Shown here piece by piece: positions 26,018 to 34,372 of a DNA stretch of 64,000 nt. The first letter of the stretch is position 1. Each line of letters starts with the position of its first letter. Under the pieces are notes generated by a model. It searched no databases. It saw only the letters and a list, made by a program, of their open reading frames with translations, and was not told where the DNA came from. The DNA is taken from the NCBI GenBank assembly GCA_050247135.1, contig JBFWUT010000015.1, positions 1 to 64,000 on the forward strand, written 5' to 3'. The DNA comes from Berkiella sp050247135 (lineage in GTDB: Bacteria > Pseudomonadota > Gammaproteobacteria > Berkiellales > Berkiellaceae). The translations under genes were made by a program, and so were the position numbers.

Positions 26018-27256
26018 CTATTTCCTACCTTTGGGTGAGTTTACTTTGTCTTTCACCTTTTGCTCCAACTCCCTCCAAAATGACAATTTTTCCTTCATTG
26101 TATTTTGCATGTGTGTTCTTTCTTCTTCCGTGATTTTACCTGGCGTAATGCTGGCTGGGCGTGCAGGCCGTGGTGGTGGGGTTCTGGGCTGCTCTTGTAC
26201 TGCTGCTGACACACGTACTTGTGCCTCGCTTTCTCTTCTAGCTTGCTCTTCTCTTTGACGTTGAGCATCAAGTGCTTGTCTTGCTTGCTCTTCCTTTCTA
26301 GCTTTTTCTGCCTGTTCTTTTGCTGCTGTTAGCTCAGGGTGAACAGCCATTTTATCCCCAACTGGCGTAAGCTCTTTTGCTTTAGAACCGGTAATGCGAC
26401 CTGTAATACGACCCAACCAGCTTGGGAGCTTTTTAGTAATGAATTGAGTCACTGCAGGAATTGCGGTATTGCGGGTCCAATCAATAGCTTTTCTGACAAA
26501 ACTGGGTATTTTGAATGACCTTTTTTTACTGTCAGATTTGATACTTTCTGGCACTTGTCCTTTGTCGATAACAACAGAAGCCCTTTTAGAAATTTCTTGA
26601 TGTGCTCTTTCTACTTTTAGAGCGACCTCTTTATGAGCATTATCAAAGGTGCGGCCATAGCGTTCTTTGGTGACACCCATTGGATCTTCAGATTGTGCGG
26701 TTGACACAGCATTCATGGCCATTTTTATGTCAAGACCATTTTCTGCGTCCCCGTTTGCCATCCTTGCAAGCCAAGGTCCCATCACTACAAACAAATTAGC
26801 TGGTGTCATTTTATTCTGTTTACTTTTGAGTGCAGTTAAGTGCCCTATATGCAAAATATTGTGTAACATTTTTGCTTCTTCAAGATGGTTGTTGTCAATA
26901 AGCTGTTGAACTACTATGTCTAAATCAAATTGTTCCTGGAGAAGTTCGTTCTGAATAATAGCAACAGCTCCTGGTGACCATTGGCCATCTGTTAATGCGT
27001 AGCGTTTTAATACACCAACCACATTATGGGGCTCTAAAGTGAAATCCTTGTGATTCTCAAAATCAAATTGAGCAGGATCTTCATTCGCTATTTTGTATAT
27101 CTCATCAACTTTACCAGTATTACCCGACTGTCTGATTATGCCCTCTTCGACTAAAAATTCGGGATGAGCAGTTGCATACTCTATGAACTTTTCAATGATC
27201 GCATTGGATTTCTCAAGAGGTGTGCCTTTTGCTAACGAAATTTTTTCTCCGATCAT
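26018..27256 (-). CDS. RhoGAP-domain protein (strong match; effector candidate)
   Basis: The 412-aa protein carries a well-preserved eukaryotic-type RhoGAP domain in residues about 15-190: EEGIIRQSGN with arginine finger Arg42, HNVVGVLKRYAL with Lys84, and NKMTPANLFVVMGPWLA (149-165), the family's most diagnostic segment, with Asn154. A basic linker (about 235-290, with RKAIDWTRN and LPSWLGRITGRITG), an Ala/Glu/Arg/Gln-rich helix (about 310-345) and a Pro-rich patch (RTPPPRPARP) follow. The Pro-rich patch looks like an SH3 ligand, though this is inference. It should stimulate a host Rho GTPase. AGAGG lies 5 nt before ATG 27256. Confidence 0.88.
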   Translation of the reverse strand: MIGEKISLAKGTPLEKSNAIIEKFIEYATAHPEFLVEEGIIRQSGNTGKVDEIYKIANEDPAQFDFENHKDFTLEPHNVVGVLKRYALTDGQWSPGAVAIIQNELLQEQFDLDIVVQQLIDNNHLEEAKMLHNILHIGHLTALKSKQNKMTPANLFVVMGPWLARMANGDAENGLDIKMAMNAVSTAQSEDPMGVTKERYGRTFDNAHKEVALKVERAHQEISKRASVVIDKGQVPESIKSDSKKRSFKIPSFVRKAIDWTRNTAIPAVTQFITKKLPSWLGRITGRITGSKAKELTPVGDKMAVHPELTAAKEQAEKARKEEQARQALDAQRQREEQARRESEAQVRVSAAVQEQPRTPPPRPARPASITPGKITEEERTHMQNTMKEKLSFWRELEQKVKDKVNSPKGRK

Positions 27257-27353
27257 AACTACCTCTCTTGACTACTGACATAATAAGCGTGTACTTAAAC
27301 GCTTTTTCAAGCTTTCTTACCAGTAAGAGCGGCTTTAGACAGAATTAGTTCCG

Positions 27354-27794
27354 TTAAGCTCGCAAACCCTTGTCATGGCTGGCCTCAAGCTCTTTTTTCT
27401 CTCTTTCTTTGAGCTGCTTTTTAAAGTCGGTGACGGCATCTGTGAAATCGGTATGCGTGGTGACGTTCTTTTTAAGACCGACCAGTTTACTCTGATAATT
27501 AAGCAAGATGCGATCGGCTAAGGTATTTAATGCCGCGTATCGCTCAGGAATAGTCGGTAAAGAACCTTTAATATTGATTTGCTCAATAAGATAATCTAAG
27601 ACACGCTCATTAACATGGGTAACGTTATCATCCTCAATGGTGTTTTCTTTGATCACCTTTTCAAGCCGCTCTCTTAAATCCATCACTTCTTGCCAATACT
27701 TCGGCTCTAAGTGAAATTCCTTCTGCGCTTGCGGCTCACTTTGTTTGGGTTTAAATAAGTTGCGGAAAAAATCGAGGACTCTGTTCGTAGCCAT
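27354..27794 (-). CDS. Hypothetical charged helical protein
   Basis: I do not recognise this 146-aa protein. It opens with RVLDFFRNLFKPK, an amphipathic basic helix, followed by mostly helical charged sequence and a Lys/Glu-rich end (QLKEREKKELEASH). There is no signal peptide or membrane segment. It lies upstream of the RhoGAP gene on the same strand, with 97 nt between them, so the two could be cotranscribed and related in function; this is inferred from position alone. Confidence 0.6.
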   Translation of the reverse strand: MATNRVLDFFRNLFKPKQSEPQAQKEFHLEPKYWQEVMDLRERLEKVIKENTIEDDNVTHVNERVLDYLIEQINIKGSLPTIPERYAALNTLADRILLNYQSKLVGLKKNVTTHTDFTDAVTDFKKQLKEREKKELEASHDKGLRA

Positions 27795-27909
27795 CTTCGC
27801 CCCCCGTGAAGTTACACGCTCACACTATTATATATAGCTAACTTTCTTATAATACCAAGCGGGGTTCCATAGCACAATTGGATAAATAACCATGGATATT
27901 CTAAATGGA

Positions 27910-28803
27910 TTAAACGAGACAGGGCTTTTCTTTAACGATGTTATTAAGAAAAGCTTTAAAATCGGCTCCCAATTCCGGGTGCTTTAATCCAAGCGTGATC
28001 ATGGCCTGCATGTAGCCAAGCTTGCTACCACAGTCATAACGCACACCTTCAAACTCTAAAGCCATCACGGTTTGCTCTTTCAATAACCTAGCAATCGCAT
28101 CGGTCAGCTGAATTTCGCCCCCTCTGCCTGGCGGAATATTGGCTAAGTGGTTAAAGATCTCTGGCATCAATAGATAACGCCCAACCACCCCATAATTCGA
28201 AGGCGCATCACTGGGCTTTGGTTTTTCAACAATTGCATTAATTTTGACTTCAACAGATCCATTTTTTTCAACATCCACCACACCATATTTTTCAGAATCT
28301 TCAGCCGGAATTTTCTGAACCGCAATGACACTGGCATTGGTTTCATGATAAGTACGCATCATCTGTTCAAGGCATGAGCGTGGTGCATCAATTAAATCAT
28401 CTGCGAGTAACACGGCAAATGGATGATCACCGATCACTTGTCTTGCACACAATACAGCATGACCAAGCCCTAAAGCCTGCGGTTGACGCACATAGATGCA
28501 ATCAACACCTTTGGGCACGATATTCTGCACCATTTCTAACAAGTCAGATTTACCTTGCTGAAGGAGACGCTGTTCCAGCTCGTAGTTGGTATCAAAGTGA
28601 TCTTCAATGGCTCTTTTAGAACTGCTGGTCACAAAGACCAATTCGGTGATCCCAGCCCTTACTGCTTCTTCAACCACATATTGAATCAACGGTTTGTCAA
28701 CAATCGGTAACATTTCCTTTGGGCTGGCTTTGGTTGCAGGTAAAAATCTCGTACCTAATCCCGCTACGGGAAATATCGCTTTTGTGACGGGGCGTGATGT
28801 CAT
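27910..28803 (-). CDS. galU: UTP-glucose-1-phosphate uridylyltransferase
   Basis: The 297-aa protein starts with KAIFPVAGLGTRFLPATKASPKE as short overlapping motifs: the nucleotide-binding G-x-G-T-R and the K-x-x-P-K-E-M-L-P segment. VDKPLIQYVVEEA, LGLGHAVLCA and DCGSKLGYMQA are further GalU hallmarks. It makes UDP-glucose from UTP and glucose-1-phosphate for surface polysaccharides. ATG 28801-28803 is chosen because AAAGGA then lies 6 nt upstream; the ATG at 28809 directly abuts that site. It follows the WbpM-like gene by 11 nt, so the two form a polysaccharide operon. Confidence 0.95.
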   Translation of the reverse strand: MTSRPVTKAIFPVAGLGTRFLPATKASPKEMLPIVDKPLIQYVVEEAVRAGITELVFVTSSSKRAIEDHFDTNYELEQRLLQQGKSDLLEMVQNIVPKGVDCIYVRQPQALGLGHAVLCARQVIGDHPFAVLLADDLIDAPRSCLEQMMRTYHETNASVIAVQKIPAEDSEKYGVVDVEKNGSVEVKINAIVEKPKPSDAPSNYGVVGRYLLMPEIFNHLANIPPGRGGEIQLTDAIARLLKEQTVMALEFEGVRYDCGSKLGYMQAMITLGLKHPELGADFKAFLNNIVKEKPCLV

Positions 28804-28814
28804 GCTCATTCCTT

Positions 28815-30710
28815 TTAGACCAGGGTTTCCGTTGGCTCGTTAGCCGCTTTTGCCTTGGCGTTTTTCACTTGACGTGTTTGACGTAATTCTGGCACCAGTT
28901 CTTTAATGATACGGGAAATTTCTTGTACTTGGCATTCATTCACTGCCACTTGCAACGCTAACAAGCTCTTTTCAAATTTCTTATCAAGAACACGAGGATG
29001 TGCTTTTAAAATCTTATTATGAGAAGTGGCCGCTAATTGCTCGCGTTTATGAAATAGCTCTTCGAAGAGTTTTTCACCAGGTCTTAGCCCAACATATTCT
29101 ATGCGGATGTCTTCGTCTTTGCGTTTACCCGCCAAGCGGATCATTTGTTCTGCCATGTAGCGAATTTTAATTGGCTCACCCATGTCTAATACAAACAATT
29201 CACCCCCTTCTCCAATGGTCAGCGCTTGTAAAATCAACTGGCTTGCTTCTTGCACAGTCATAAAATAGCGCATCACTTCAGGATGCGTCACGGTGAGTGG
29301 GCCGCCATTTTCTAGCTGTTGCTGAAAAGTCTCAACGACCGATCCCCTTGAGCCTAAAACATTACCAAAGCGAACCGTTATAAAACGAGTCGGAAAGCGC
29401 TCATTAAAATACTGACAAACCAACTCTGCTATACGCTTCGTCGCCCCCATCACATTGGTGGGATTAACGGCTTTGTCAGTTGAAACTAATACAAACTTCT
29501 CAACTGATTCTAAGGCGGCCGCTTGGGCAAGGTGGTAAGTCCCTAATATATTATTTTTGACTGCCGCTCGAATTTGTGGCTCCAAAAGCGGAACATGTTT
29601 ATAAGCAGCTGCATGGAAAATAATTTGAACTTTATACTCGCTGAGCACCCTTGCAACAGCGAACATGTCGCATAAGTCAATTAACAGAAAATGGATTTGC
29701 GTTTTACTATGGTCAATTTTTTTAAGCAATTCTTGCTGAACGCAAAATAAATTATATTCGCTATTATCAACTATAATGAGATGGCTGGGCTCAAGCTTCA
29801 CAACTTGCCGACAAAGCTCTGAGCCAATCGAACCACCGCCCCCACTCACTAAAACCACTTTGCCAAAGAGGCTATTACTAATCGCCTGCCAGTCTAGTGT
29901 CACGGGATCTCTTCCTAAGAGATCTTCTAACGAGATCTCTCTTAGGTTTTTAACAGAAACAAGACCGGATACTAAATCGTTCATACCCGGCAAAGTCCGT
30001 ACTGGTTTTTGTGTCGACTCACAAATGGCTGCAATACGACGCATTTCAGAAGCGTTGGCCGATGGTAATGCAATCAGAATCGTATCAATACCATATCGCT
30101 TAACGATTAATGGAATATCATCGCAAGTGCCCACTACACGAATGCCGTGCAATTCTCTGCCCTGTTTTTGATGCTTATCATCAACAAAGGCAACGGGCAA
30201 ATAGCTTCTTGTGACATCGCGCAGTAAATCGCGCACTAAGCTCTCACCAGCGACACCCGCTCCCACGATAAGTACTCGCGCCCCGTGGTTACCAAAATAG
30301 CGCTTATCTTTGGACCAGCGATAAAAGAAGCGTGAGCCTCCCAAAATCAGCAGGAGTAACATGCTATAAAGTGGAATGACTGAACGAGGAATATTCTGTA
30401 AGCGTGTTGACAGAAATATCGCGAGCAAAGTTATTAAACTACCCATGGCAATAGCTTTGACAATACGGGTCAAGTCAGGAAGTGAAGCAAATCGCCATAC
30501 CCCTCGATATAAACCAAATATCCAAAAGCCAACGGCTTGAAAAATCATCACCCAAGGCAACATGTGCGTCGCCTGCGTCAATATCTCCGTTGGAATTTCA
30601 TCCAAATTGAAACGAAGCCAATAGGCTCCAAACCACGCAGCGGGAATACTGAGAAAATCATGCACAAACGCAGCCCAGCGACTACGCCATTGCAACCATA
30701 CTGCTTTCAT
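28815..30710 (-). CDS. WbpM/CapD-type nucleotide-sugar 4,6-dehydratase
   Basis: The 631-aa protein has four N-terminal membrane helices (within about 10-125), a first Rossmann fold (VLIVGAGVAGESLVRDL, about 145) and a larger SDR domain beginning VVLVSGGGGSIGSELC (about 280). The catalytic region reads LVSTDKAVNPTNVMGATKR, with Met in place of the usual Tyr, as in WbpM. RFGNVLGSRGSV and LRPGEKLFEELF follow. These enzymes make UDP-4-keto-6-deoxy-GlcNAc-type sugars at the inner membrane for O-antigen. The WbpL-like gene lies just upstream, across the inverted-repeat element at 30821. Confidence 0.92.
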   Translation of the reverse strand: MKAVWLQWRSRWAAFVHDFLSIPAAWFGAYWLRFNLDEIPTEILTQATHMLPWVMIFQAVGFWIFGLYRGVWRFASLPDLTRIVKAIAMGSLITLLAIFLSTRLQNIPRSVIPLYSMLLLLILGGSRFFYRWSKDKRYFGNHGARVLIVGAGVAGESLVRDLLRDVTRSYLPVAFVDDKHQKQGRELHGIRVVGTCDDIPLIVKRYGIDTILIALPSANASEMRRIAAICESTQKPVRTLPGMNDLVSGLVSVKNLREISLEDLLGRDPVTLDWQAISNSLFGKVVLVSGGGGSIGSELCRQVVKLEPSHLIIVDNSEYNLFCVQQELLKKIDHSKTQIHFLLIDLCDMFAVARVLSEYKVQIIFHAAAYKHVPLLEPQIRAAVKNNILGTYHLAQAAALESVEKFVLVSTDKAVNPTNVMGATKRIAELVCQYFNERFPTRFITVRFGNVLGSRGSVVETFQQQLENGGPLTVTHPEVMRYFMTVQEASQLILQALTIGEGGELFVLDMGEPIKIRYMAEQMIRLAGKRKDEDIRIEYVGLRPGEKLFEELFHKREQLAATSHNKILKAHPRVLDKKFEKSLLALQVAVNECQVQEISRIIKELVPELRQTRQVKNAKAKAANEPTETLV

Positions 30711-30820
30711 TATTTTTTTGACCTCGTTATGAGCAAGATGGCGGCTAGATAGTTCGACAAATTATAGCGAGTTTGGTGCATTGAATCTAATGGGATAATT
30801 TAGTTATAAACGCGGCATTC

Positions 30821-30965
30821 TAAATCCCCCGCTCACTGCGTTCTTGATATGCGAAAATTTGGGTGTCCTGTGGAGACTTGAGGGCAAGTTTAAAGCTGGT
30901 GAGCGAAGCGAACAAATCGCCCACTTTTGTAAAGGGGGCCGCGAGCCTTGCTCGCGGGGGATTTA
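30821..30965. repeat. 145-bp sequence with 12-bp terminal inverted repeats
   Basis: TAAATCCCCCGC (30821-30832) and GCGGGGGATTTA (30954-30965) are perfect inverted ends. Inside, CCGCGAG (30939-30945) and CTCGCGG (30951-30957) form a strong hairpin. The right end directly abuts the stop codon of the glycosyltransferase gene. There is no coding potential. This has the look of a MITE- or REP-like intergenic repeat, but no second copy is visible in this window. Confidence 0.55.
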
Positions 30966-32012
30966 TTAAGTTTGATAGAAGGGTTTAAACATAGGCTTCA
31001 TTGCCTCCACCATCAGGTAAAGACAAGTTAGGAGGATAAACGCTCCTGCGAAGGCAAACGCTTGAAGCCTGGGATCAAATACACAGATGAAGGCTAGACT
31101 CGATAAGACAACATTCACCAACATGGCACTTAGCAAAACTTTGCGATGGCTCCAACCATGCTGCAACATCCTTTGATAGGCATGGCTGCGGTGAGCTTGA
31201 TACCATTTTTCTCCAGCTAACATTCGGCGTATGAGCGTGATGGTGGCATCAAACCAAAACAAACTGGTTAAAATAATCCACGCCGTTAATGGGATCTGGA
31301 AATACTGGTAGCTTATCAAGGCAAATACGGAGACTAAAAAGCCCAGGAAATAACTACCACAGTCGCCCATAAACACTTGCGCCACAGGCCAATTCCAAAT
31401 AAGAAACCCTCCTAGTAAAGCCACAAGCCCCCAGGAAACAATGGCTAGTTCATACCCATGGGCAAGAAAGAAAAATAGCCCGCCCATGGTAAAAATAAAC
31501 ATCCCTTGCTGTGCGGCCATCCCATCGGAGCCATCCATAAAGTTATAAAGGTTTACCATCCATACCATGATGAAAATCAGCCCTGCAAAAGCCGCTTCGA
31601 TGGGCAAAGGATAAGGCAACCATTCTTGCAACAATAATCCAAAACCTAAAATATCTCCGCCTTCACTCAGCAAATGTAAACTCGCTGCAGCACAAAGACA
31701 TTGGATCGCAAATCGCGCTTTTGCAGATAACCCTTTATGGTCTTCCCAAAAACCCGCTAATCCAACAACCACAGCAGGCGAAAACAGTAACAAATAGTGC
31801 GGATTAAGCATGCCATAATGATGAAGCAACGCTAGCAATAGCAACCAGCCAAAGAAAAAGATCACCCCGCCGCCACGAGGCGTAGGCGCAATGTGCGATG
31901 ATCTCGGACCGGGTTCATCAAGCATCCCTTTGTCGACGGCATAAGCGCGAAACAAGCCTACGCCAATACAGCTCAGTCCCAATAATAAAGCTAAATAGGC
32001 AAACCAACTCAT
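30966..32012 (-). CDS. Polyprenyl-phosphate sugar-1-phosphate transferase (WbpL/WecA-like)
   Basis: The 348-aa protein is highly hydrophobic, with about ten membrane helices. The MraY/WecA family motifs are present: PTPRGGGVIFF, FWEDHKGLS, NLYNFMDGSDG (catalytic Asp residues), MGDCGSYFLGF and the loop HRSHAYQRM. It moves a sugar-phosphate from a UDP-sugar to undecaprenyl phosphate to start O-antigen or another glycan. Its ATG overlaps the pyrF stop by 4 nt. With the WbpM-like gene it resembles the Pseudomonas wbpL-wbpM end of an O-antigen locus. Confidence 0.9.
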   Translation of the reverse strand: MSWFAYLALLLGLSCIGVGLFRAYAVDKGMLDEPGPRSSHIAPTPRGGGVIFFFGWLLLLALLHHYGMLNPHYLLLFSPAVVVGLAGFWEDHKGLSAKARFAIQCLCAAASLHLLSEGGDILGFGLLLQEWLPYPLPIEAAFAGLIFIMVWMVNLYNFMDGSDGMAAQQGMFIFTMGGLFFFLAHGYELAIVSWGLVALLGGFLIWNWPVAQVFMGDCGSYFLGFLVSVFALISYQYFQIPLTAWIILTSLFWFDATITLIRRMLAGEKWYQAHRSHAYQRMLQHGWSHRKVLLSAMLVNVVLSSLAFICVFDPRLQAFAFAGAFILLTCLYLMVEAMKPMFKPFYQT

Positions 32013-32725
32013 ATTGCTGCAATACTCTCATGTATTTGATTTAATACCGACGTCGGTGTTTTAGCATGCGTAATAGAGCGGCCAATGACTAAGTAATCGC
32101 TGCCCGCCTTAATCGCATTTTCAGGTGTCATAACGCGTTGTTGATCTTGTTTATCATCTTCAGCTAAACGAATACCAGGAGTGACACATAAAAAGTCAGG
32201 GCCAAAGATTTTTTTCAACTGCACCGCTTCATTCGCTGAGCAAACCACCCCATCTAATCCAGCATCAAAGCATAATTTCGCCAAGCGCATGACGCATTCT
32301 TCACTGGTGCCTGAAAAGCCAATTTGGTGAGCATCTTGCTCAGTTAAACTGGTTAATAACGTCACGCCTATCAATAACGTTCTCTTGCCCGTTTCTTTAG
32401 CCGCTTTATCTACGCCGGCTTTGGCTGCTTTTAACATGGCCATGCCACCTGAGGCATGCACATTCGTCATCCATACGCCCATTTTAGCGGCAGCGTAACA
32501 AGCGCCTCCTACTTGTTGAGGAATATCGTGGAATTTCAAATCAAGGAATACTTCAAAACCTTGCGCTTGTAATTTTGCCACCCATTGTGGCCCATACTGA
32601 GTAAATAACGTTTTGCCTACTTTCAAACGGCATTGCTTAGGATTCAGTTTGGCGAGCAGATCATTAAGGGGGGCTTCATCTTCAAAATCGAGGGCAATAA
32701 TAATTTTGTTGGAAACTGCTGACAT
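32009..32725 (-). CDS. pyrF: Orotidine 5'-phosphate decarboxylase
   Basis: The 238-aa protein shows IIALDFED, LKVGKTLF and the catalytic D-x-K-x-x-D of DLKFHDIPQQV, then GVVCSANEA, VTPGIR and DYLVIGRSIT (phosphate binding). It decarboxylates OMP to UMP in pyrimidine synthesis. CAGGAG lies 5 nt before ATG 32723-32725; a longer in-frame extension to 32791 is rejected. It follows lapB, as in many gammaproteobacteria. Confidence 0.96.
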   Translation of the reverse strand: MSAVSNKIIIALDFEDEAPLNDLLAKLNPKQCRLKVGKTLFTQYGPQWVAKLQAQGFEVFLDLKFHDIPQQVGGACYAAAKMGVWMTNVHASGGMAMLKAAKAGVDKAAKETGKRTLLIGVTLLTSLTEQDAHQIGFSGTSEECVMRLAKLCFDAGLDGVVCSANEAVQLKKIFGPDFLCVTPGIRLAEDDKQDQQRVMTPENAIKAGSDYLVIGRSITHAKTPTSVLNQIHESIAAI

Positions 32726-32814
32726 GGTGACTCCTGTGACAAAACCGTTGTGATTATAAGTTAATTGACTTGTGTATTCAATTATTCGCACCGAATAAAG
32801 CTAGTTGACTTAGT

Positions 32815-33984
32815 TTATTCGCCTTCAATGCCTTGTATGGGCTTTACACCAGCCCACTGACGACAACTCGGACACTGCCAATGCAAAGAACGACTGGCAA
32901 ACCCACAGCCACCACAACGGTAAACCGGCTTCTTCTCGATTAATTGCTCAACAAGTGATTTAAGCATTAATAACTCATTACGCACTTCGCCCATCACCCG
33001 CGATAAATGAAATTCAATTAAATGCTTTAAACCGCGCATAGAAGGATATTTATGCATGTGGCGTGTTAGAAACGCAGCAGCATGCTCTTTACCCTGCTTA
33101 TCCTTAACCTGTTCAGCATTGGCTAAGACAATGGTGATACTAGGGCAATTTTGCATCAAATACTCAAGATAGTCGGATAAGGCTTCTTGTTCACCTAAAC
33201 GCTCATAGCATTCTTGAATCATCACTAAAGCTTCAGGTAAAAACGCCACATCTTGATATTCAATTCGCTGATAAGCGTGCAAAGCTTGTTTGTATTTATC
33301 AATTTTTTTATAAAAATTGCCTTCAATTAAACTTGCTCTAGCACAATGCTTATCAAAACGCAGTGCCTGCTTTAAGAGATTAAACGCTATGCGAATTTTA
33401 CCCTTAGACCAAACAGACTCGGCCAACTCGCAATAGTATTGAGCGATCTCTTTACCACAGGATTGACCGCAGGAGGCTTCAAGACGCTTAGCTACGGCAA
33501 TCGCTTTTTCCCATTCTTTCTCTCTCTCATAGATATCCATGAGATGACGCAAACTATGATCTAAGTCCTCTGTAAAGGAATTGGTAATTTCCAGCAGCAA
33601 GGCTTCAGCCCGATCGAGCACCCCTGCGCGCAAATAATTACTGGCTAATTCAAACAGGGTTCGAGAACGTTGTTTTGAAGTCAGGCTAGATTTACTTAAC
33701 AGACTTTGATGGATCCGAATTGCTCTATCCACCTCGCCCCGACGGCGAAAAAAGTTACCCAAAGCAATCATGGTCTCGACGCTATCTGGCGATTCGTCGA
33801 GCATTCGAATGAAGGCATCTACAGCTTTGTCAGTTTGCTCGTTTAATAGAAAATTCAACCCAGCATAGTAATCCGGGCTCAAAGGCTTTCCATCTGACGA
33901 TGCGTTATCCGTTTCAGAACGTCTACCTATGTACCACCCTGAAACGGCAGCGATGGGCAACAGCAAACAGATAAGTTCAAGCAT
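32815..33984 (-). CDS. lapB: Lipopolysaccharide assembly protein B
   Basis: The 389-aa protein matches LapB/YciM in length and layout: one N-terminal membrane anchor (LELICLLLPIAAVSGWYIG), a run of TPR units from about residue 35 to 340, and a C-terminal rubredoxin-like zinc site with two C-x-x-C pairs (YRCGGCGF and WQCPSCRQW). LapB controls LpxC turnover and so lipid A supply, with LapA. The gene is 26 nt after lapA. Confidence 0.95.
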   Translation of the reverse strand: MLELICLLLPIAAVSGWYIGRRSETDNASSDGKPLSPDYYAGLNFLLNEQTDKAVDAFIRMLDESPDSVETMIALGNFFRRRGEVDRAIRIHQSLLSKSSLTSKQRSRTLFELASNYLRAGVLDRAEALLLEITNSFTEDLDHSLRHLMDIYEREKEWEKAIAVAKRLEASCGQSCGKEIAQYYCELAESVWSKGKIRIAFNLLKQALRFDKHCARASLIEGNFYKKIDKYKQALHAYQRIEYQDVAFLPEALVMIQECYERLGEQEALSDYLEYLMQNCPSITIVLANAEQVKDKQGKEHAAAFLTRHMHKYPSMRGLKHLIEFHLSRVMGEVRNELLMLKSLVEQLIEKKPVYRCGGCGFASRSLHWQCPSCRQWAGVKPIQGIEGE

Positions 33985-34010
33985 CTACTCTTTCCATTTT
34001 AGCTTTCACT

Positions 34011-34262
34011 TCAAGCCTCTTGGGCATGTTTTAATTTACTTTCTAGCCATTTGTTCTTGGCTTTTAACTTAACGAGACTGACCCCTAACAACAGCATGGT
34101 GATCACAATCCCAACACAGAACGAGATGAGCAACAACAATGCCAATCGCATCTCAGATGTTCCAATTAGATAGTTAATCTCAACGGGTTTTGCATTGAGT
34201 GCTGCAAAAGCGATCCCTACTATTATGAGTATGAGGGTTAACAAGATGCTGACTATCCGCAT
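34011..34262 (-). CDS. lapA: Lipopolysaccharide assembly protein A (LapA domain)
   Basis: The 83-aa protein has two membrane helices (about 4-24 and 41-64) separated by NAKPVEINYLIGTSEMRLAL, the LapA/DUF1049 pattern, and a short basic C-terminal helix. It works with LapB in lipopolysaccharide assembly control. AGGG lies about 6 nt before the ATG. In many relatives ihfB lies between rpsA and this gene; here only a terminator does. Confidence 0.9.
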   Translation of the reverse strand: MRIVSILLTLILIIVGIAFAALNAKPVEINYLIGTSEMRLALLLLISFCVGIVITMLLLGVSLVKLKAKNKWLESKLKHAQEA

Positions 34263-34308
34263 ATTTTCCCTGCCATTCCTTTAATAAACTATCCTAAGGA
34301 TTCTAAAC

Positions 34309-34343
34309 AAAAAAAAACGGTGTGAACATGTGTTCGACACCGT
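34309..34343 (-). terminator. Intrinsic terminator of rpsA
   Basis: On the minus strand the stem ACGGTGT + GAAC pairs with GTTC + ACACCGT with one bulged base (34317-34343), followed by about nine T residues (A-run 34309-34317 on plus). A second 10-bp hairpin, AATTGAAGTT/AACTTCAATT (34351-34374), overlaps the rpsA stop codon. Confidence 0.9.
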
Positions 34344-34372
34344 TTCTTTAAATTGAAGTTATTTAACTTCAA

